Shown here: in pieces, positions 11,290 through 22,554 of the stretch
Layout: each line of letters opens with the position of its first letter
Numbering within the stretch: position 1 is the first letter of the stretch
Assembly (NCBI GenBank): GCA_023376005.1
Contig: CM042138.1
Location: 99,295,491 to 99,359,490 of the forward strand
DNA: 64,000 bases
Direction: 5' to 3'
Source: Doryteuthis pealeii
Taxonomy: Eukaryota > Mollusca > Cephalopoda > Myopsida > Loliginidae
Notes under the pieces: model-generated
Seen by the model: only the letters and a program-made list of their open reading frames with translations
Told to the model about the DNA's origin: nothing
Databases searched by the model: none
Made by a program: the position numbers and the translations under genes

Positions 11290-11557
11290 TCCTTTCAAAA
11301 ACTTACCATAGGGTGACCCGGTAGGGATGGGTAGGTGTAAATTTTCGAGATTTGAGGGTGGGGGACGAAGAAGAATAAAAGAAAACAATCGTGGTGATCC
11401 AATGAAGCATGATAAATGGCCCTGCAGACGCAGAACGGTTGTTGCATTAAGAAAATCCCTGCCATCCACCCCCCGCAAAATGAAGACGCTCAAAGAGAAG
11501 CAAAGATTATAGGAAAAACAACAGCACCAACAGCTGCAAGCGGATGCAACAAGGCAT

Positions 11558-11560
<3 letters not shown>
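11290..11560. other. GC-richer, CpG-bearing block with minus-strand splice donor
   Basis: Less AT-rich than its surroundings, with several CpGs. On the minus strand CTATG|GTAAGT at about 11306-11310 is a consensus 5' splice site. The overlapping minus frame (11188-11493) resembles no known protein. Could be a 5' untranslated first exon or promoter; not proven. Confidence 0.3.
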
Positions 11561-11594
<34 letters not shown>

Positions 11595-11697
11595 AGAAGA
11601 GAGAGAGAGAGAGAGAAAAAAGAGAGAGAGAGAGAGAGAGAGAAAAAAAGAGAAGAGAGAAGAGAGAAAAAAAGGAGAGAGAGAGAGAAAAAAGAGA

Positions 11698-11730
<33 letters not shown>

Positions 11731-11875
11731 AAAAAAGAGAGAGAGAGAGAGACAGACAGAAAAAAAAAGAGAAGAGACAGACAGACAGACAGAAAAAAAG
11801 AGAAGAGAGAGACAGACAGACAGAAAAAAAGAGAAGAGAGAGACAGAGACAGACAGACAGACAGAAAAAAAGAGA

Positions 11876-11912
<37 letters not shown>

Positions 11913-12012
11913 TAAAGAGAGAGAGATAGTGTGGTGTGTGTGTGTGTATGCATGAGAGAGAGAATGAAAAAGAAAGAGATAGATTGAGAGAGAGTGAGAA
12001 GAGAGAGAAAGT
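11560..12012. repeat. Long polypurine tract: (GA)n, (GAAAAA)n and (GACA)n
   Basis: About 450 bases of almost pure purine on the plus strand, interrupted by CAGACAGA clusters near 11706-11860 and a short (GT)n at 11934-11948. The Arg/Glu-rich frames here (and Leu/Ser-rich on the other strand) are translations of simple repeat, not proteins. Confidence 0.9.
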
Positions 12013-12327
12013 TAAAGAAAACAGGAATCAATAACAAACAAACATTTAAGTTTCCAACTAAGCAAAATTCTTAGAAAGAAGTGAATTAGAAATAAACACC
12101 TTAGCTTGGTCGAAAATATCCCAAGAAAAAAAAACCGCAGCTCTCAACTCGAAAGAGAAACCATTCCAAAAAGTCATTCAGAACTCATCAATATAACATC
12201 AAAATGTTATTTAATCTTGTAAAATCACAAGGTAAGATTTATTATTAGAAGGGGACTGCTGAAAAGTTTACAATCCCACCCTTTTTCACACGCTAAATGC
12301 TAAAAAAAAACAAACTTAAGGAACGAA

Positions 12328-12671
12328 GTGTCTAACGTATTGGACAGTAAATTTATCAGAAGAGGGTCTCTCCGACCACCCATCAGTAGAGTGTTGCATA
12401 TCATAAACTGCTCAGTCACCTATAATTTAATCGACTTGGATTGTCAAATTTGGCCACGTTCTCTCACAGCACTACACTCCGTCCAATGTCACTTTCTTGC
12501 AATTCTGCAATGTTCACTCGAGTTCGCCTTCACAAAATCAGCCTTCTTCTGCCAGACATTCGATTTTATAGTCATAAATCCCATTCCTACAATGCCTCTC
12601 ACTTCCAGTGTGCACAATATAAAGAGAGTCACTTTCGGATGCCAATCTTTCTAGGGCCACAAGGTAAGTGA
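12328..12671 (+). other. Candidate non-repetitive exon ending at a splice donor
   Basis: The segment ends CCACAAG|GTAAGTG at about 12662-12670, a near-perfect 5' splice site. Two overlapping open frames (12328-12654 and 12441-12671) cover it. Neither protein is recognised, so it may be an untranslated or long non-coding exon. The first ~60 bases resemble a fragment of repeat C (GGGTCTCTCCGACCACCC), which weakens the case. Confidence 0.25.
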
Positions 12672-12769
12672 AATTTTCATCTTTTTTATTTTCTTATTTC
12701 AACTACACGCCCCATGATCTTAAAACATATTACATAATTTCTTATTTCAACTACTAAGGATTCCGTCTT

Positions 12770-12890
12770 TAAGCATCGCGTGTCATCACCCAACAGGTAG
12801 CTTAATTGGAGGTATTTTACGTCTCTGCAGAGGTGCATTCAGTGTATTCTACAGCCTCAGTCGACAGGGCAGCCAAATTTCTGTCCATTT
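12770..12890 (+). repeat. Family C 3' fragment
   Basis: AAGCATCGCGTGTCATCACCC, AACAGGTAGC, CTCTGCAGAGGTGCATTCAG and TGTATTCTACAGCC match the family C end. Confidence 0.65.
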
Positions 12891-12899
12891 CTAGAAGAC

Positions 12900-14185
12900 A
12901 AACAAACTCCTTAATCCCAAATAATCTAATACCCCAGTGCTGTTTTTATAAAAAGGAATTTTTAAAAAGTTATTAAAAGGTTAGTATAGTTTGTCCTTTT
13001 TGCGAACGCATACCGTTGGAAAGCTCCCCCCCCCCCAAAAAAAAAAAAACTCAAATTTTTGTTATAATAATTTTCTTTAGAATATGGCGAAAATAGCAAT
13101 TACCAATTGAGAGGGGAACATCAACGCCCCGCAACCCCAGGGCAAGTAGGTAAAACTTTATTCACCTTACTTGTGGAAAACTTGCGAGCTTCATAAGCAG
13201 GTACGATGTGAAATAACCTCTTGGGTCTGGTAAAGTTAGTGACAGGAAATCAAATGGCAAATAAAGAAATACTTCCCATTTGATGATAATTGTCCCTCCT
13301 GAAACTAGCAGGTCATGTGGTATTTATAACCCATTCAACCAATCAAAAACGAGAATTAAATGTACTTTAAATATATGCTCCTACATTTGGGGCACTGGTG
13401 ATTGTCGTCAGTGATGTAATCCGCAGGGTTCATTGGAAAGTTTCGGGTCTTCCAACATCAGACTTCCCTCACCCTGCTGAACCTATCAGGTGATCAAACT
13501 CTGGTACAACCACCAACAATATCAACAACAACAAATATAAAACACTGTTAAAGTATTCTTTTGAGTTTTTCTTCCTTCCAAAGACTGCAGGTAAGTAAAT
13601 GTTTCCATAACATTTTTCTGACAATAAAAAACTTTCAGTTTATAACAAATCTTTAAGGAAAAGTTGCCAGTTTAATTTCTACAGGGGGGGGGTCAGTTTG
13701 CTACGTTACTTTTTTTTATGTCAAACAGGACACCGCCCCAGATGGTGTTCCAACGGTATATATTTATGTCCGCCAGGTCACCTACCTGTCTTCTGTCTTT
13801 CTGCATTTTCGCAGTACAAACATCTTGGTAGTACTCATACCATTGTATGGCTGTTTTGTTTGTAATTCCAACCAGCTCTTGAAGATACTGTAAACTAATG
13901 TAATTGCTAAATCTTTTTCACAATCTCTACTCATAGAGAGACTGAAATAGCGCTGCTCTTCATTTTCAAAGTAAATTGTGTTTACATTTTTTCAATAAAA
14001 ACATAGCAAAATGGTCGAGAGGTGTCCTGTGTGACGTAAACGGGCAAATTTTCATAATCTGAAAGTTTGAATTTTAATCAAATTTAATTTGCAGAACGAC
14101 CAGTAACAAAAGTTTTAGAGAGGTGAAGGGTTCCAAATGTACATGCCCACCTTTTTTTTAAAGAAGTATAATTTATCAAATTTGG
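12900..14185. other. Apparently single-copy stretch with candidate promoter and splice signals
   Basis: No repeat family recognised. CCAAT-like ACCAATCAAAAAC and TATTTATAACCC occur near 13320-13350. CTGCAG|GTAAGTAA near 13586-13600 is a strong plus-strand splice donor. A pyrimidine tract ending TTTTCGCAG lies at about 13798-13816. No coding frame supports a named gene. Confidence 0.3.
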
Positions 14186-14189
14186 ACTA

Positions 14190-14465
14190 TGTATTTACCC
14201 AACTCCTCTGCCATGAGTAAGATATGATGTATAATCAATTTTTAAGCAAAGTTTGAATTCTATGTTTTCCTTCACTGAGACTGGTTGGTTAATCAAGGCT
14301 AAAGAACCCAATCTGCCCTACTATTAAGTCATAGTCAGGGGAAGAACAGATGGAATTATGACTTTTCCAAGGGTATTAGCGTGAAGTGAAACAGCCTCAA
14401 TCACGATTTGAACTTGGGTCACCGATTCCCTTTCATATGATGATAACCAGTACACTAAGCACGCT
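14190..14465 (-). repeat. tRNA-derived SINE, family B
   Basis: Minus copy: tail near 14190-14250, body CCCTACTATTAAGTCATAG, degenerate box B and box A near 14400-14460. Confidence 0.75.
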
Positions 14466-14868
14466 TTTCAACTGTGTATTCCGTCTCCAGTTTTCCAAAT
14501 ATGTGCTGGAAAATTTTAAACACACATAATATATATATATCAAATATTTTTTATTAACAAATAACATTAGCAATGATACATTGCAGGGGAACATTTTCAA
14601 AAAAGAAATCAAACATTACCACATTATTTGAATCCCAAGAAATGTTTTACGATGATAAAATGAGTTGATTTTTTCCTATATTTCTTTTAAATAAAAAAAA
14701 AAAAAAATATTTCATTTAGGTTGAAGGCAAAAATTGCCGTGGACGTGGCTTGGTTTTTTATTTTTATTTTTAAGGCACCTCGGCATTTTGTCGGTGCCGC
14801 TGACTAAGCTCCTCAATATAAAGTGTTGTTATGGGTCCAATGGGAGAAAATTAAATATTTTCTAAAAA

Positions 14869-15131
14869 AGAATATCCGTAAAATGGATTATGTTTTTTAA
14901 AAGATTTTTTTCCTTTTTTACATTAGCAACACGTGTTTCAGATCTTCTGGTATCTTCCCCAGACTTCGATTAACCACATTCTGTGTCCTTATATAAATAG
15001 ATAAATTATATACGTTCACAGAATGTGGCTAATCGAAGCCTGAAGAAGATACCAGAAGATCTGAAACACATGTTGCTAATGTAGAAAAGAACAAATTTTT
15101 TTAAAAAGCATAATCCATTTTACGGACCTTC
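14869..15131. repeat. Near-perfect inverted repeat with hammerhead-like cores
   Basis: Arms 14869-14986 and 15018-15131 pair almost throughout; the loop is about 31 bases. In the right arm CTGAAGA (15040-15046) is followed by AGAT...ATCT, a possible stem II, and GAAAC (15063-15067). The left arm has CTGGGGA on the minus strand (14956-14962) with GAAAC (14935-14939). Probably terminal sequence of a Penelope-like element, by analogy with 1-1583. Confidence 0.7.
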
Positions 15132-15504
15132 TTTTTTTTTATAATAAATATATGTGTGAGTGCACTGTATTTTGCTACACCTGTATTGAGAAAAAAATAA
15201 ACCTCAAATACCAGCAGTTGCATTGACTTTTGAATCTGTTTAGCTCTCCCAACTTTTTATCTGTTTATTAATGTGTGGAATCAGTGTGGGGTCAATTTCT
15301 GCTGATAGTAAAAACACAGGGTCAATTCCTTTAACATGGATTCCTCTTGATCCTTGATGTCCATGGGTGAACCTCAAGTGAAAGAGTTTAATAAGGTTTA
15401 CAGATAATCTATTTCATGCCTTCAACAGCCAAATAACAATTTGCCATCATCTATAATTCAGATATATGAAGCTCCATCCAATACCGCACAAGTAAAAAAT
15501 GTTT

Positions 15505-16050
15505 TGGTTGGTTGGTTGTTTTTTACAGCATGTCAACCCTTGGAATATTTTATACCAAAGAGGTTTTGTTTTATTCATTCTTGATGGGTATTGAATTTAA
15601 AAAAACAAAAACAAAATTAAACACTGTGGACCTGGGAGTAAAGGCATTGAAGGGGTGCTCCCCACTCCTCAGAGCTCCAGAATTGAAACTTCACCATTAG
15701 ATGCAGTTTAACATCATACCCAGGACACTAAGACCCCCATAGTCACTGCCTGCTAGCACACACATGATAAAAAGGGTTTGGGGTTTGCCATGAGGGCAAT
15801 AGGGTTGGGACAATCATATAGGTGTTAGGGCTTGATGTGACCAGCCGATTGAATTAAAGGGGCCTCTCCGACCACCTGTCTAGCCAAAGGAAGGGCTAAA
15901 GTGGAGTGTTGCATGTTATGGACTGCTCAGACACCTTAAGTATCATGGGTCACTACCAATGATCAACAGGTGGCCCCATTGGGGGGGGGGGATTAAAAGT
16001 GCAGTCGGTGTATTCTTGTGCTCCAGCTGACAGGATGGAAATTTTTTTGG
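15505..16050 (+). repeat. Interspersed repeat, family C (near full length)
   Basis: Starts TTTTTTACAGCATGTCAACCC and runs through CAGAGCTCCAGAATTGAAAC, GATAAAAAGGGTTTGGGG, GTGACCAGCCGATTGA and ACAGGTGGCCCCATTGGGG. The 5' half has an internal deletion of the AGATGGGACCC segment. Confidence 0.7.
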
Positions 16051-16145
16051 GGGTGCTGTGGGTATGACACTAAATAGAATTCTGGAGCTTTGAGGAGTAT
16101 TCAATTATCCGTTCATTACCATTACTCTCAGGTCCACTTTGTACA
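16050..16145 (-). repeat. Family C fragment, inverted
   Basis: On the minus strand GTGGACCTGAGAGTAATGG, ACTCCTCAAAGCTCCAGAAT and TAGTGTCATACCCACAGCA match the middle of family C. It sits tail to tail with the copy just upstream. Confidence 0.6.
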
Positions 16146-16194
16146 AATTATTCAAATTAAGAACAATTTAAATGGACCTATAATTGTTTACAAA

Positions 16195-16450
16195 TGATTA
16201 TGTAACGATGTCAGAGAGTGTCATCACATGATTAAATAAACCTTTGACGATCTGACAAGACAAAGAGGATGAAAAGACATAAAAGTCGGGAAGTCAGCCA
16301 ATGCATTCAGGCTAGCCAGGGTCCCTGCTGAGACAATTCACTACCACTCTCTCGACTTTAAGTCTGTGTTAACTTAGAGCTGTTGCTGACAAAATGATAT
16401 TCATTATAATTTGTCATTCGAGGTATTTTCTTTACAATGTGCATTTTCTA
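16195..16450. other. Unassigned GC-richer segment, possibly LTR- or promoter-like
   Basis: TGTAACGATGTCAGAGAGTG, AATAAACC, then GACATAAAAGTCGGGAAGTC and a CT-rich tract. No second copy in the window and no confirmed TG...CA boundaries. Confidence 0.2.
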
Positions 16451-16714
16451 GACAAAATTGACCATTTCATCTGATTCTGTGTCCAGCCACAGGCAATGAT
16501 CTAAGAAGCTGCATCTACAACACAACCAGATGCTAATCTAAGCCGCAAACATATAATTATTGGTTACTTGAAACCATATAATTACTTGCAAAAAAAGACT
16601 GGTATTAAATACACCAAAAGAAAGTGTGTAGTGTTTGGTTTTGGGGAGGGGGCTGGTAAATGCCAATCAAAACAAAATATAACTGTTATGCTAAACACAC
16701 CTCCATTTGTACAC

Positions 16715-16945
16715 AGGTTTAGCTCAGTTGGTAGAGCATCTGCCACGGAACCAGAAGGTTCCTGGTACAGTACTGGCCCTTGCCAACTTGGTGCATGATA
16801 CAATACATACAATAAAGTGGAGAGCTGATGCTAGGTGTGACGTTCCACCTCTGTATCAAAAACAATTTCTCTGATCTAGCGCTAGCAAAAAGGGGATAGA
16901 CTCGCTCATTGTCTGGCTAATACTAACAATAAGCCACTCTGCTGA
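16715..16945 (+). repeat. tRNA-derived SINE, family A (full length)
   Basis: Clear box A (TTAGCTCAGTTGGTAGAGCA) and box B region (GTTCCTGGTACAGTACTGG), then the full family A body to GACTCGCTCATTGTCTGGCT...AATAAGCCACTCTGCTGAG. Followed by one unit resembling the 5231-5635 minisatellite. Confidence 0.85.
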
Positions 16946-17029
16946 GTTTACTTACTACTTATATGGTTTTAAGTATTCTTATTTAATACTAATTTGCAAG
17001 CATTTTAAACAGGTAAACACTTCAAACAT

Positions 17030-17316
17030 CAGAGATGCTGAAGGTATGCGTCCTGCATCCCTGATGCGTAAAAATCTAAAAGGACGCAGTAAAATCATAT
17101 CCATTCATCCTAATGTTTTTCTTTTTTCTTCCCACCCCATTTCACGCTAACTGTAAATACATTTCAATAGTTTCTTAGAAATGAATTACACAGGATAGGT
17201 TACAATGTAGGAGTTAGATGGCTTTAGTTGGGACCCATAAATTTTCTCAGGGACTCATTCAAATCAAATATGTGCATCCCAGGATGCACTAAATCAAAAA
17301 GCTCTTAGCATCACTG
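17030..17316 (-). mobile_element. MITE family D, internally shortened
   Basis: CAGAGATGCTGAAGG at left and CTTAGCATCACTG at right are the two termini. Shares the GCATCCTGGGATGC and GAAATGTATTTAC segments with the 338-bp copies but lacks about 50 internal bases. Confidence 0.7.
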
Positions 17317-17709
17317 ATACATAGTTGCAAATGTTTTAAGAGCTAAGTTGTTGAAGTTCAGTGACTTTAAACATTATCTCAAAAAGATGTATTTGACGCA
17401 AAAGAGGTTAGAAGAGTTGAGGCTATTTGGTTGATATTTATATTTACAATGAAGAGATATTTCAATTTTGAGTAAAACATTTCTCTTCAATATAAACATT
17501 CTTGTTTTATATAATATCACCTGTGAACAAGCGACATTAGCACAGTGCAAATTCATTGGAACCATGTTTGCATACCTGGTTGTTCAATTCATAACACTGT
17601 TCTATTCTGACTTGTCAGCTTTTATGTCTTGCGTTTTTAATTAATGAAACTTAAGAAAAAGAATAAGATTGGTTTTAATCCAGCTAATCTCTATCAATCT
17701 TGCCTTGGG

Positions 17710-18047
17710 CAGAGATGCTCATAGGTATGTGTTCTGCATCCCTGATGCATAAAAATCTAAAGGGACTCAGTAAAATCATATCCATACATCCCAGTGTTTT
17801 TCTTTTTTCTTCCCTCACCATTTCAAGCTAACTCTAAATACATTTCAAGGGTTTCTTAGAAACGAATTACACAGGATATGTTACAAGGTAGGAGTTAGAC
17901 AGCTTTAGTTGTTTTCCCAGATCATAAATAAAAAAATTTCAATTTTTAAGGAAATTTAGTTGGCACCCATCAAATTTCCGGGAACTCATTCAAAGCAAAT
18001 ATGTGTGTCCCAGGATGCACTAAATCAAAAAGCTATCAGCATCACTG
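17710..18047 (-). mobile_element. MITE family D, full length 338 bp
   Basis: Terminal CAGAGATGCTCATAG and CTATCAGCATCACTG form a 15-base inverted repeat with few mismatches. The interior is non-coding. Lies 393 bases from the previous copy in the same orientation. Confidence 0.75.
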
Positions 18048-18054
18048 CTTGTGC

Positions 18055-18385
18055 ATGTATTTATCCAAGCCCTCCGCCACAGGTAGGATGCGACAAAAGG
18101 TTGAGTTTTAAGTAGAGTAAAGTTACTTTGAATACAGTTTTCCTTCTCCTGGACTCATTTCTTTCTACATTCTAAAGAATTAGGTCTACCCTACTATTTA
18201 CTATAGCTAGGCAGATTCATTTTCTCCATACCTTTCCCAGGGGTATTAGCATGAAGTGAAATGCAAACCACCTCATCCTGGATTTGAATGGGGCATTCAG
18301 TGAGGATCGAACTTACTATTCAGTAGTAATGGATCTATGAGATTAGCTTGCTAACCATTACATCATGTAAGATGCCCATTTAGCT
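18055..18385 (-). repeat. SINE family B, long variant
   Basis: Minus copy with the usual tail and body, but the head region carries an extra segment (GTAGTAATGGATC..., TTAGCTTGCTAACCATTACA). The same variant head occurs at 55620-55690. Confidence 0.65.
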
Positions 18386-18602
18386 TATCAACTGTATACG
18401 TATAAATCTGAACACTTGATGGTTCTGGTTACTAAGAACAACGGGTATTGGAAAACAACCCCACACCCCAATCAGGTATAATTTGAAATTACCTGAGTAC
18501 TTGGTATACACAGTGCTACTGAAATGGGTTGGGTTGGTTGATATATATAGATATATATATAAGTGAGTGACCAATTTTGGTTTCTTTTTTTTTTTATTCA
18601 AC

Positions 18603-18630
18603 AAAAAAAAAAAAAAAAAAAAAAAAAAAA
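18603..18630. repeat. Poly(A) tract
   Basis: Twenty-eight consecutive As. Confidence 0.9.
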
Positions 18631-18904
18631 GAAGAAGAAATAAAATGAAAAGTTCCTTTTTCTCTCCCAAATTATACACCTGATAAGAACTGCAGAATGG
18701 TTCAGACAAAATGTGTTAACATCAAGTATACAAAAAATGATTAAATTGTCTGAACAATTTATAAGCCTGCTATATCTCTTCATAGTTGTGACAAATTATC
18801 ATTGAGTTTTGTGAAAGAAAAACAAAAAAACCCAAAAAAACCTTGGTCAGAGAGTTGTTGTTCAGTCCAGGCATCTTATAGAGGAAGGAGGAAGGAGAAA
18901 AGAC

Positions 18905-18905
18905 G

Positions 18906-18944
<39 letters not shown>

Positions 18945-18971
18945 TACATATACATACACACACACACACAC
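18905..18971. repeat. (CA)n(TA)n(CA)n compound microsatellite
   Basis: Alternating CA, TA and CA blocks in one run. Confidence 0.9.
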
Positions 18972-19394
18972 TGATATTGTAAGAAAGGGAAAAAATAGTC
19001 TGGGACTTTTAACAGTTATAAAGAAAGTCAAATCATTCACACAGGGGAAAGATTTAAATTATTTATACTTTAGGTGCTACGTGATGAGAAATTTTATGAA
19101 ACATTGCTTAAAGCCATAGGTACCTCACATTTTATAGGAACACAACACTGGAAAGATTTTTCATAAAATACTTTTTTTTTTTTTTAAAGAAATCAATACG
19201 CAATAAAAAAAAAAAAAAAAATGCTACAATAATAGATGTTAGAATAATACCAGCAAAGAAAATCATACCATAAACGTTGTAAAGGGCTGAAATGTTGCAC
19301 TTGAAAATGGTTAATTTTTCTGTTGGCGGGGCTTAGAATGTGCTAACAGGATGATTAGCAATTTTGAGGTGCAACATTTCAACCCTTTTACAAC

Positions 19395-19625
19395 CTTTAT
19401 GCTGACTGTATCCCCTGCAAAGGGGTAAAATGCCCCCAAAAAGGTGTTTTAGATATGATACTAAATTGCATCTGATGTTGAGGCTCCAATTCTGGACAAT
19501 TTAGGACTACCCCTTCATTGCCTTTATTCCCTAGTCCACTCTGATCTGGTGTGGTAATACCTTTTAAGGTTAATCTTTGGGTCAAATAGATCTGTTTAAA
19601 CATTCATATTCAATAGGACCATGTT
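19395..19625 (-). repeat. Family C fragment
   Basis: On the minus strand GATCAGAGTGGACTAGGG, GTCCAGAATTGGAGCC, GATGCAATTTAGTATC and GCCCCC-type sequence match family C. Confidence 0.6.
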
Positions 19626-19804
19626 AAAAAAAATTTTTTTTTAAAAACCTTTTAAAAAACAACTATACAAAAAAATTAAATATGAAGGTACAATGAACTA
19701 TTTCCTAACCTCTAGGCATGAAATGACCCTAGATGTGTTGTCGTGCCATTAAAATCAATTAATCACTCAAAATAGTAAAACTCCCAAAAATCATGGATAA
19801 ATAT

Positions 19805-20000
19805 TTTTATAAAAACCTGGAAGCAGCACACCACAATAAAGCAGTTGTGTGGCCACTTACTTCCTATCACACAAACCATCCAAGTAAGACAAACAAGACA
19901 CTGCTGGAGAAATAAAGATGAACTCATAAGATGTGACATTCTTCTGTATACACATGGACACACTAGTGTAGGCCAACCAGCAAATAACTACATCATTCAG
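19805..20000 (+). pseudogene. LINE ORF2 C-terminal tail remnant
   Basis: Read forward, TWKQHTTIKQL, GHLLPIT, TIQVRQTRH, CWRNKDELI and THGHTSVGQPA form the region that follows the reverse transcriptase domain in a LINE family also seen at 28655 and 38310. Only this tail is present; no RT motif lies upstream. Frame breaks and small deletions show it is non-functional. Confidence 0.65.
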
Positions 20001-20029
20001 TTCAGTATGGATTTTGGGTGCTAAGTGGA

Positions 20030-20165
20030 AAACCAGCTAAAAAGGGTTGGGGCTTGCCATAAGGGCAATAGGGTCAGGACAATCATATAGGTGCTAGGGC
20101 TTGATGTGAACAGCTCATTGATCGGAGGGGGCCTCTCTGACTGCCTGTCTAGCCCAAGTAATCTT
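20030..20165 (+). repeat. Family C fragment
   Basis: AAAAAGGGTTGGGGCTTGCC to GATCGGAGGGGGCCTCTCTG. Confidence 0.7.
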
Positions 20166-20344
20166 TCTTAAAGTTACTAAAAGGAAGTAAATGAAACTAT
20201 CTACCAAGTCCTGTCTAAAATTGGTTTAAGCATTTTAATGATGAAGACTTGAAGTCTCTTGAAATAAAACCTAGAAAAGAACGACCATCAGTTGTTGATT
20301 CCATGCTTTGAAAACCAAGAAAAGATTCAAATCTAATCAACAAC

Positions 20345-20550
20345 ACTTAAGTTGGTTATTTCATTTTAAGGCATAGCAACCCTTTTCAGGTTATTTAATG
20401 TTGAATCAAGTCATTTTGATATTCAGTTTCTGACATTACACACTGTTGCTTATATTGTCACCCATCAAAGTATTGAACAGGCTCATCGCTGCTTAACTTT
20501 GGAGATCTAAAAAGGAACCAGGGCTTTCAACACGAGTTGACCATAAGCCA
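20345..20550 (-). repeat. 5S rRNA-derived SINE
   Basis: On the minus strand 20550-20457 reads as a degenerate 5S rRNA: TGTTGAAAGCCCTGGTTC, CCAAAGTTAAGCAGCG, GAGCCTGTTCAATACTTTG and ATGGGTGAC. A body follows (AAGCAACAG..., AAACTGAATATCAAAATGAC) and then the ~45-bp module (GGTTGCTATGCC end near 20380). A 5S head plus unrelated body is the SINE3 layout. Not a functional 5S gene: substitutions are many and the 3' end is replaced. Confidence 0.75.
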
Positions 20551-20559
20551 CTAACACTT

Positions 20560-21640
20560 AAAATCTTCCAGAATAATAAGGGCCATTAAAAGATAAATAC
20601 TGGTGGCATGTCAGCACAAGAAAAGTAAGATTTACTTCTATGAAAAAAATAAAAATTTTAAAAAATTTAAAAAACATCAGTTGTGTTAGGTTCTGACCTA
20701 ATGAAAATAGAGTTACTCCCCTTGATCAGCTGATGGGAAGCCCGAAGTGGGGTTTCCGCCCAGTACACTTTGGATTGGGATTCAAATGGTAAGGACACGC
20801 TTGCACAGCATGGTTCAGCTAGTTAAGTCACTTTTAGTGTAGAAGCATTCTCTACCGGGTGTTTAATAAAACCTAGGTAATTTCCAACCAGGTCTTGTAT
20901 TTTCATTCAGTGTTCCGTATTTTATCTATATGTAAAAATATAAGTTGTGACTTTAGTTTTTCTTTTGATTGTTGTGGCAATTTAGAGATAAAAGATTTTT
21001 TTTTCTACCCTGATCATTTTATTATGATCTTAAAAGTAAAGGAAAACAAAATTGAATTTTTTAAAAAATTTCAAACAGAACATTACTTAACATTCAAAAA
21101 CATACAGGAGTTTAAGAAAGAACTACTTTTGATATAACCAGTATTTTTTTTGTAGAATGGATCCTTTATCTGTTGAATGTAAATTTGTATGCATCAGATA
21201 ATTAAACGCTTTGAGCTCAACAATGGATTTTAATTCAATGAGAAATATAAAAGAAAAAGCTAAAATTGCAAATATTCTTCATGTATCAAGTAATGAGATA
21301 TATCCGCATGCAACATTGAATATTTATTATGTTCAACTTATTATTTAGGCAATGCTTTTTTTTTTTTGTCTAACTTCAATTTTAAAATTCCTGTTTACAA
21401 ATTTAATTTCCTTATTTTTATTATTTGATTAATTGTAAAAAAAAAAAAAAAAAAAAAAAAACAAAGAAAGAAAAGATGATACTACATCTTTGTCATGATT
21501 GCACAAAAAGGTAACTGTAATACATTTGACACAAAACTCCAGTCAGTTGTTAGCTGGGGATTATCTGTATGGAATTGAGACTAACCAGGAATATATACTT
21601 ATTTCTAGCAGCACAAATACAAGCCACTTGGATTCTAAGG
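20560..21640. other. AT-rich unassigned stretch
   Basis: Nothing coding is recognised; 20895-21137 is open in one frame but AT-biased and unlike any known protein. A 25-base poly(A) lies at 21437-21461. Confidence 0.35.
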
Positions 21641-21654
21641 GTAAAAATCAGGAA

Positions 21655-21875
21655 CATTATAAGCCTAGGAACTACAAGGTTCCAGATTTGATGCCAGTCC
21701 TCAAAAATTCAGCCCATGAGTAGCACAGCTTGGATCTGTGCCGTAAAGTGGGGAGCTGATGGTAAGTGTGACACTCCACTTCAAACACAAAAAACAATCT
21801 CACTGATATAGCACTAGTGAAAATGAGATAGACTCCCTTGCTGTCCAGCTAATACCAATAATAGACCACTTCACC
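21655..21875 (+). repeat. SINE family A, 5' truncated
   Basis: Begins within the tRNA-like head (CCTAGGAACTACAAGGTTCC) and has the full body. Followed by a C/A-rich simple tract at 21884-21960. Confidence 0.75.
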
Positions 21876-22129
21876 TACTTTATGCACCCCCCCCCAAAAA
21901 AAAAAAAAATAAATAAATAAAAAAAATAAAAAAAAAAAAAAAAAACAAAAAAAAAAAAAAGAAAGATTTTATTGTGATTAATATAACAAGGTAGTCACTT
22001 AACCATGTTTTGTAGTTCTGAATGATAGTTATGGAAAAGGTATCTTTAATAAACTGACTGATTGATTGATTTTAAGGGCATGTCAACTCATCTAGGGTTA
22101 TTTTACATTTAAATGTTAGGGAACTGCAT

Positions 22130-22500
22130 TCAGGTTGGTTGGTTAGATTTTACAGCATGTCAACATGTTATTTTATGCTAAAGACGTTTTTGTTTTGTGC
22201 ATTGTTGGTTGATTGTTTTATGGCATATCAGATTTTTTTGGGGGGGGCTCATTTAATCTTGAATCAAGTCATTTGTATATTCAGTTTCTTACAGTACCTG
22301 CTGTTTCTTAAAAGGTCACCCATCTAAGTATTAAAAAGGCTCATCACTGTTTAACTCTTTTTTGATCTATCTAACCCATAGAGGTAGGTACTGCCACTCA
22401 GAGTAGAACAGAGAGTAATGGCAATGAAAAGGTACTCCACACTTCCCAGAGCTCCAGTATTGGAACCTCACCACTAGATGCAGTTTAGCACCATGGAATT
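22130..22500. repeat. Composite of the shared module, 5S-derived SINE head and family C
   Basis: Two modules (22140-22190 and 22210-22265) precede a truncated 5S-like segment (22314-22357, minus: GAGCCTTTTTAATACTTAGA, GGGTGACC). Family C sequence resumes at 22370 (AACCCATAGAGG...). It looks like recombination or nested insertion between related families. Confidence 0.5.
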
Positions 22501-22554
22501 GTATTCATTGTACACTTACATGTTTTATGTAGTTGTTTCATAAGAGTCTTTGGC

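Noticed and set aside
11416..12037. Open frames of 176-179 codons rich in Arg/Glu or Leu/Ser
   Set aside because: They are translations of the (GA)n/(GACA)n tract, with every frame open on both strands; no protein signal.
16715..16800. tRNA gene suggested by a good box A and box B
   Set aside because: The acceptor stem and anticodon arm do not close, and the sequence continues into a SINE body shared by other copies; all such tRNA-like heads here are treated as SINE parts.
20457..20550. 5S rRNA gene
   Set aside because: Too diverged and 3' end replaced by SINE body.
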